From Aureobasidium sp. EXF-3400 (lineage: Eukaryota > Ascomycota > Dothideomycetes > Dothideales > Saccotheciaceae): a stretch of 64,000 nt of DNA. The notes under the pieces were generated by a model. That model saw only the letters and a program-made list of their open reading frames with translations. It was not told where the DNA came from and ran no database searches. This document shows positions 56,764 to 64,000 of this stretch, in pieces. The DNA lies in NCBI GenBank assembly GCA_024195585.1, contig SWBL01000268.1:1-64000 (forward strand). The letters run 5' to 3'. The stretch's first letter is position 1, and the number at the start of each line of letters is the position of its first letter. The position numbers and the translations under genes were made by a program.

Positions 56764-59700
56764 TCACCCTTTAGCAGTCGCGTTCAGTGTCATATACATG
56801 TTCAATCTATTCGGTCCTCCGCAGTACTCTGTGCTGTTACCCTGGCAAACCATATTACAACCCGTCTGCGATGGGGTCGACCCTTGGACCAAGACCGAGC
56901 CAGCATGTATGGTATTGCCACAGAAACACTGCGACGCATATTCAACGCCAAAGTAGCGGTAATTCGAGCATGCCTCCATACATGCCTCGACCGTCACATT
57001 GGCAGCCGGGACTGCATACTGAAGATCGGTCAACGCTCGGCTGTTGGTGGCTTCAGAGTAGCAACCGAGATATCGTGCATTCGTCGAGTTTCCCACAGTG
57101 ACGGGCTGTGGTGGAGGTACAGACTGCGACTTGTAGACTGTCAATCGATTGCCGCCACCACAGATCTCCGAGCTGTTTCCTGAGCAAGCCATACTGCAGC
57201 CACTGCTTGCAGGCACAGATCCGGTGTTCAACTGGTATCCACAATAGCACTCTGAAGAGTACTCAGTGCCAAAGTAGGTGTATCCTGCACATGCTTTGGC
57301 GCAATTCTCGTTTGTGACATTGGGGCCTGAGATGGGGTTCTGCAAGTCTGAAAGCGCGCGCATGTTGGTTGCTTCGGTGTAACAGCCATAGGCAACCCAT
57401 TCTCCAGCGATAGTCGCGGCAGCTGATGAGAAACTAGTCGTCATGGAGCTTGTGCTTGTGGTTGTTAACAAAGTGCTGCTAAGGACTGACGAGCTTGATG
57501 ACGACGATGCACTCGATGAGGTCGAAGATGCAGAAGAACTCGAGCTACTGATGCTAGATATGCTGGAAGTGGCGCTGCTACTACTCGAAGACGATTGTCT
57601 GCTGGTACTTACTGAGGAGCTGAAGCTCGACGAAGTTGAACTAGTAGCCTGGCTAAGACCGCTCGATGCGGAAGAGGACGTTGACGGGGATGCAGAGCTT
57701 GAGCTTGCAACAGACGAACTTGATGAACTTGACAAGATTGACGAAGTCGACCAGCTTGATGAACTTGATGACACGGACGGGCTCGAGCTAGCAGGCGTGC
57801 TGGACAGGGTAGACGAGTTTGTCGAAACCGATGGACTTGCCGTATAAGATGAGCTTGTCAGAATTGCAGAGCCTGATGAGGTTCCATTTGGAGCCGAGAA
57901 AGTTGGAGAGGCTAAAGTAGACAATGACGAGTTTGATTTGGTCGTCGAACTGGAAGACATCAATGACTGCGTGGCGTTGTTCGTTGTCGAAGTTATTGAT
58001 GATCCGATCACCAAAGAAGTCGCATTGGCAGAGGTCGAGGCTGATGAGACGGATGTTGATGGAATGCTTGAGACAAACGAAGTCTTAGTCGAGTTGGACG
58101 AGGATGACGAAGATGAGAGTACCGATGACGACGACGAGACAGAGGACAAAGATGCGGCGCTCGGACTTGATGTTGCCATTGATGGTTGCGGCAATGTGCT
58201 ATTGGAAATAGCCGAGGTCGCCAGAGTGGAAGATGATGATGCAATGCTGGGTCTGGGTGTGAGCGACGTGGTTGTTGTATTAGAGGACGAACTTAGGGCT
58301 GTAGCGCTTGTAACAGATGACGAAGAGGAGAGCGAAGAAGCAGTGAATGCGCTCGATTGCGTGCTCGCCGATGATGAAGCAGAACTATTGGACTGTGCCT
58401 GATTGGACATATAGAGGTTCAGACGATTGGGTCCTCCACAGTACTGTGTGGAATTTGCAGCACAAAACATGCTACAGCCAGTACTGTCTGGAGTTGATCC
58501 AGCCACAAGGTTCGAACCGGCGGAGATGAAGTCGGAACAGAAGCACTGCGATGAATACTCAACGCCAAAATAAGTGTAGCCAGAGCAAGCGGCAGCACAA
58601 GTCTGCACTGTGACGTTGGCGCCTGGGATGGGCATCTGTAACTGCGAAAGCGCACGAGCGTTGGTAGCCTCTGAGTAGCAGCCTTGGTAGGTCCAGTTGT
58701 CGAAGCTACCAACAGTGACAGGATCAACAATACGAGTGATATTCGCATTGGCACTCAGACTGTATAGGCTCAGGCGGTTGGGACCTCCACATGTAAAGTT
58801 CGAAGCTCCAGCACAAGCCATGTTACAGCCATTCAAAGCTGTGTTGCTGCCTCCTGGTGCGACTGTAGAGTTGGCACCAATCGTGTTTGCGCAATAACAT
58901 TCATCTCCGTACTCCAATCCAAAGTACTGGTAGCCTGAACATGCTACGGCGCAAGTGTCTGGACCCACGGTCTGGCCGTTGAGAGCATGATTCGTCAGTG
59001 CCCGACCAGCGACATTGTCGAGCCAACAACCAAAGTAGTTGTAGGCACCATTGGAAGTTGTGTTTTGAATGCTTGTGGTGGCGGTGGGTCCTGGGTTCGC
59101 GCCATTATTGTTATTGCCATTGTTGCCTGCACCATTGCTTGGTATGGCTGGTAATTTCCCGTTGTACTGGAACACGTTCATTCGATTTGGTCCACCGCAG
59201 TACTCTGACGAGTCGCCCTGACAGAACATGCCACATCCATTGACATCAGGATTGTTGCTAGCCTGAAGCACGGCACCATTGCCGACGTTATTACCGCAGA
59301 AGCATTGATTGCCATATTCTACTCCAAAGAACTCGTACCCAAGGCAAGCGGCGGCGCAGCTTTCGTAAGTAGTTCCATTGGCAGGGGCATTGGGAGCAAA
59401 GCCGTTCAGTGCACGACCATTGACATTGTCTGACCAGCAGCCTGAATAGGTGAAATTGCCTACATTCGGCGGGATGGGCAAGCCTCCAGGTCCGGATGTC
59501 GCATTGCTGCCTGGACTGTAACGTGTAGCGTCATAGAAGACCGAAATCAGACCTGTTCCGGTGTTGCCTCCACAAGTATCATTTTGATTGCCAGCGCATG
59601 GATAGTTGCAGAGCGAATCCTGAACTTGCAAGGAAAAAGGAGGTGGGGTGTTACCTGCGTAGCACTCGATCTGGTACTCAGTGCCAGTAAACACATAGCC

Positions 59701-62700
59701 TCCTGGGGTAGCCAGATCCTGGCACATCCCGTTTGTGTTGTTCTTACCAGCATACAGCTGATTTGGTAAGAGCTTTCCGTTGGTGTTGTCTTGGAAGCAA
59801 CCTAGATAGGTATACGTAGGATTACCAGTGCTGTTCTGAGGGCCAACATGGACACTTTGAACGACTCCTTGAATTTGAACCACATGAACACCAAAGTTGA
59901 GATCATCCGTATTGAGGGTCCATGTATTGTTGACTTGCTGATCTGGCTGGTTGTAATGCTCCGTGGGTGGCGACATGAGGACAGTTCCATATGCGCATGT
60001 ATTGGGTGCGATCTGTAGCTCTTCATGAAGCTCGGCTGGATCGCTGATGTAAAAGACTCCGTTTGGTGGCTTACTCTTGGAGACGTCAAGCACCGAACCA
60101 CCTTCGTTACAAATCCTAATCTGCAATGATTGAGTTGTGCTTGCTTGCACATAACCAAAGTCCATGACAGGTGCACTCTGTGCCGTCACATCTGTCCAAC
60201 CATGCTCACTAGTTGAGATGGACATGTTGGCTATGGGTGCTGTCGATGCTGAGCCCTCCAGGATGGTGTCAGTAACGCCTCCGTTTGTCCAGATGTTGAA
60301 GAAAGAGAAGTAGTTTCCCGTTCCGTTGTTGGGTGCGAAAACCAGATCCACGATAATTGACTGCGATGGATTTACAGTCGAGTTGACGGGTGGAAGACCC
60401 GTTGCATAGAAACCAGGACCTAGGATGAACGTTCCATCATCAGCTTGAGTAATGTTGGTCCAGTCGACATCATCGTCATCAATCTCATCCTGTGTCCATG
60501 CGTAGCCAGTGATCACAAGAGGTGCAAGACCATCATTACGAATGGTCATTGTCGATCCGATGGTCTTTCCGTCAGAATCGCCAGACGCGCCAACAAGAAT
60601 GACACCTCCAAAGTCGACCGTGGACGGCGTTGTGTCAAGGAAGGGCTCCTGGCTGACTTCTTTGCCGGTCAGAGAAATCGGGAAGACGGTTGCAAAACCA
60701 GTGATAGCATTGTTTGTGGTGATTGTCAGAGGCGTTGACTTGAACCCAGGGCTGGTGCTCCCGAAGGAAGCATTGACGGCATTGCTGACGACTGCTTGAG
60801 TCAGGTTCCATAAAACAGGGAAACTGAATTGTTGCCCAGCAGTAATGGCACCTTTTGGAAGATCAGAAAGGTGAACGACGAAGTTGGAGTCGGCGGTCTG
60901 AATGTTGGTGATTTGGTTTATGTTGATTAATGCGGTGCAGTTGACAATCTGCTTCGCTGACGATCCCAAGGAGACACTGCCAAAATCGACAGGCGAGCTG
61001 CAGTTCAAGGGCAGATTCACTGGAGAGCCGAGACAATAAAGATTGCCAGATGCATCTGTCGTGTATAGTCGAGTGTCGCCGAACGCAGGTCGTTGAAACT
61101 TGTTCACACCCTGAATCTGAGGCATAGCGATAGACTTCATCGTGCCGTCAGATTTGGGCACAGCATACCAAGCGCGGATACCAGCATCAGGATCCGTCAT
61201 CCACAGGATAGCAGTACCTGGCTGACCATTCAAGCTGGTAATGGTAGGAATGCCAACTCCAACACGACCAGCGGAAGTCTCCTTGGTGCTGGCGACCTGA
61301 GCGAATTGAGGCACACCGGCGCCATCGAAGCCGAGCTGATATACATACGTGGGGTAACCGACTGGCGTTGAGTAGAGAAATCCACCTTCGAGAGGATATG
61401 AGCCAGAGCCACCAAAGACTGCTTTTTGAGTGTTGATGGTTTGGACCACTCCATCACTGCCACCTGGACCTTGTTTGTAGCCGCCAAGGTTGTCAGCGTT
61501 CATGATGTAGATTTTGCCATTCTTGCCGGCACCGACTGCCATACGGTTCACTCCTGTCCCCTTGAAGACTGTCGAGTCCAGTAGGGTCACACCACCAGAA
61601 CCGAAATCTTGATCACCTCCATCCATGTTTTCATAATCGTACGGTTGGAAATAGTCTTGAGTACTGAGCTTCCCTGTCGAGGTATCGATGGCAAGATTAA
61701 CAACTGACTCGCCCAATGTTTGGCAGCCGCTCCGACCCGTTGCTGGCACACCTGACAGGAGGTCAGCAAATGAGAATGGTAATGTCTGGAAGTCATGCAC
61801 TGGCATGTGGTGCGCGCGACAACTTACCATTGTTCTGATCCGCATTGCCGTTACCAGTTGCGAAGAAAAGACGACTACCATCAGTAGATAGGCCAACGCC
61901 TGACTGCCAGATACCACCTTCACCACCCGCCCCGTTTTGCAGTAGATTACCGCTATGAGGCACCAAAGGTCCGACACTCACAGCCCATTGCGAGGCAATG
62001 TTCTTGTTCACGACATCGATGCCGACCACCAAGCCAGTGTAATTGAACAGATCGCAGTGACCACCAAAGCCTCCATAGACGTAGTTGCCTACTTGTACAA
62101 GCGAAGGTCGCTGCAGAACTACACCGCCAACAAAGTAGTCATTGACATCATTGTCTGCAACGCTGCCGTCGATCAGAATAGGGAAGCCTGGGACGTCTTG
62201 GAGAGTATCGAGATAGACACCATGGAAATAGTATACACCGTTTGGAACTCCAGTGTTGCCCGCGACGCGGTAGTTCGGTATGTAGGTCTTGGAAAAGAAG
62301 TATGCAATCTCGGTGTTGGGGTCAATGACGGGTGTGCCAATGATACCGATCGTGTTGGGAATATCGGTGCATCCGATGTCAGACTGTAGAAAAGGAGGGT
62401 GGACTTGACGCGTATTCAGAACAGCTCCAGTCTTTGCGTTCAGGGTGCGGATATAATTCTGGGATGAGGCAAGGAACAAGATTTGTACGCCAGTGGCAGC
62501 TGGTGTAAAGACGAGAGGCTTTGCATAGAATTGTTCCTTGGCATTGAAAGATACTTTCCAGAGCTGTCCAAACTGGGCGCTGTCAACGACCGCAGGGTCC
62601 TGGCCTGTCAGTCAAACTCAGAAGTGAAGGGAATAAGGAAGATCGTACCATGTTATGGTTCGGCAAATAGCCCGTCTGTGCAACGTCCGCATCTCTGTAG

Positions 62701-62783
62701 CTATCCGTGGAGGCAACAGCCGCTGCATTATCAATACAGCATGTCAGTGCCCAGAGGGCACAACTCGTCCAAGAGAATTTCAT
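56764..62783 (-). CDS. Large secreted protein: beta-propeller, Ig-like modules and six WSC domains
   Basis: Three exons on the minus strand fit: 62783-62649, 62599-61828 and 61751-56764 (1964 aa). Signal peptide about 1-23 (CALWALTCCIDNAAA), then YLPNHNMDPAVVD and a PQQ-like/quinoprotein-type beta-propeller (about 40-540) with repeated strand blocks such as GGIWQSGVGLS and AFGDTRLYTTDASGNLYCLG. Residues about 545-945 are Ig-like (VDFGSVSLGSS and VDFGGVILVGAS blocks). Six WSC domains, each with about eight Cys and an ending CGGPNR or close variant, lie near 947-1045, 1070-1165, 1190-1290, 1318-1412, 1748-1840 and 1850-1960. A Ser-rich linker of about 330 residues (1420-1747) separates WSC4 from WSC5. 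WSC modules bind wall glycans. No GPI signal or C-terminal helix, so it is probably secreted or wall-bound. The enzymatic status of the propeller is unknown. Confidence 0.88.
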
Positions 62784-62851
62784 AGCGGCTGAAGAAAGTG
62801 AGAGGCAAGGTGTCAATGACAAGGGCTTTATGACATGTACATTGTCCCAGG

Positions 62852-62859
62852 TATATATA
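62852..62859 (-). promoter_or_regulatory. Possible TATA box of the WSC/propeller gene
   Basis: A TATATATA run about 70 bp upstream of the WSC protein ATG (62783), on the minus strand. Assigned from position only. Confidence 0.35.
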
Positions 62860-64000
62860 CACACCTAGCTGCAGGTCCCCGTGGACCACCGCTGCAGGAA
62901 CGAGGTCTTCTGGTCTGAGGCTGCATTCTTCAGCTCTGATCCTCAATTCAGCTTGAAGGACCAGGAACAGGAAGAGGAAGAGGACCGAACCGAGGAAGCT
63001 TGAGATACTCAGCTCTTCAGCCCTTACCAGCAGTCCAGCTTGCCAGGATTCATCACTTCAGTGGTCAAGCTGGCTGGCCATTTCATTGCAACACAGAGCC
63101 ACGTAGTCATTGCCACTCGCTAGGCTCTTCCATATGCAGAGCTCAGGTGCGGCACAGACACTCTTTGGTGGTTATCTGCTGGCCAGGTTGCCTTTTTACT
63201 GGAACGTTATCGCCTCTGGGGTGCATGAACCTTGGATCTTTTCTGAAGAATGTTCCGAGAATAGCTAAATTCGGTATGGCGTTTATGATGAATTGGAAAG
63301 TTTAGTTGACTTCGTTCAGAACACGAGCAAATTCGTATAGTCAGATTGTTCCATGACACCTCGTGACTCGAGTATGTTGGCTGCGGGTACACGTGTCGGA
63401 GCAGAAGTCCCCATCGCGATGTTGAGCCCGCGTGACTGGATTTCATTGTATGTGTGGCTGCTTACCCGAATACCGCCTGGGCGAATTGTAAATGACCGCA
63501 GCCCAGAGTCGTAGTCTCACGCAAGGTACTCTAGATCGCTGCCGTGCATATCGCATAAGAAGGTAGGCGGCTTCTCGAGCGAGTGGTCCGAATGATAGCT
63601 GCTTGAAAAGTAGAGAATTCAATCAAGCCTCAAAGCGTCCAGACACTTGACAAGCAGTAGGGTCAACCTCTTTGCCTTGGCTTTGTGACTAAGGTGCTCG
63701 GGGGTGGTAGAATTCGGTAGCCAATACACTCTAGCCAGAAGGATTGCGAAGCCAAGGATACACAAGCCTCGCGGTTAGTGCTTGTACTTGTGTACCAGTA
63801 AACAGCGAGCTTCTGTCGCAGTTCTCGACGGATGGCGGTGACGCGGCCGCGTAATTCTTTTCACTAACGTTTGGCACTGCCGAGACAAGAAATTGCCTCT
63901 TCTGCGATGGCGAGCATGACGGAGCTGGGAAATCCATGTTCTGAGACCCTTTTGCATTGTAGCTGACGCTGTTCCGTAGGGAATGAGTGCGAAAGCGGAA
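62860..64000. other. Intergenic region to the window end, no gene recognised
   Basis: About 1.1 kb with only short frames, none recognised. The window ends without a visible partial gene. Confidence 0.4.

Noticed and set aside
57443..58402. Long acidic (Asp/Glu/Leu-rich) plus-strand open frames inside the WSC gene
   Set aside because: They are the antisense of the Ser-rich linker: TCN/AGY serine codons read backwards give GA-type acidic codons. No start context, motif or splice evidence of their own.

Overview
The window is nuclear DNA from a filamentous ascomycete (Pezizomycotina; Dothideomycetes is my guess, not shown). The evidence is short introns of 46-66 bp (one of 150 bp) with GTRNGT donors, CTRAC-type branch sites and YAG acceptors, mixed gene orientation with 0.3-2 kb spacers, and fungal-only families: a Zn2Cys6 regulator, WSC domains, fungal lipoxygenase, sedolisin and a PNP/NB-ARC/TPR NLR. 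I saw no rRNA or tRNA gene, CRISPR array or intact transposon. Exon coordinates were worked out by hand from splice signals and reading-frame phase. Coding lengths divide exactly by three in every spliced model given.

Left part (1-18.7 kb). A housekeeping splicing factor (Snu66/SART-1) is followed by an accessory stretch. This holds an NLR-like receptor (nucleoside phosphorylase domain, NB-ARC, helical repeats) whose stop codon overlaps that of a convergent F-box/LRR-type gene. A small DUF6924-type protein, a true F-box protein, a secreted lipoxygenase, an APH-type kinase-like protein and a doubtful small membrane protein follow.

Middle left (20-29.3 kb). A secreted subtilisin has its own I9 propeptide. 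Next to it are three tandem small secreted proteins that look like free-standing I9-like modules with C-terminal tails of 3, 2 and 1 copies of a 14-residue Cys-bounded unit. This is the most unusual set in the window. Then come a flavin-reductase-fold protein, a multi-pass membrane protein, the decayed tail of an oligopeptide transporter and a frameshifted Ytp1-like membrane protein.

Middle right (29.5-44.7 kb). This part has a GT69 (CAP59/CMT1-type) mannosyltransferase, a broken short-chain dehydrogenase, a Zn2Cys6 regulator convergent with an OPT oligopeptide transporter, a small secreted Cys-rich protein, a truncated alpha/beta-hydrolase remnant and a JEN-type carboxylate transporter. Peptide uptake (OPT), secreted proteases (subtilisin, sedolisin) and carboxylate uptake suggest a nutrient-scavenging saprotroph or plant-associated lifestyle.

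Right part (44.7-64 kb). A PAS-containing hybrid histidine kinase is followed by a sedolisin, an 11-bp degenerate tandem repeat, a divergent ALDH/SDR pair that probably forms an alcohol-aldehyde-acid oxidation module, and a 1964-residue secreted protein with a beta-propeller, Ig-like modules and six WSC domains.

At least four gene remnants (OPT tail, Ytp1-like, SDR, hydrolase) lie between 26 and 41 kb, so that stretch appears to be losing genes. All functional statements rest on reading translated sequence; no database search was run.
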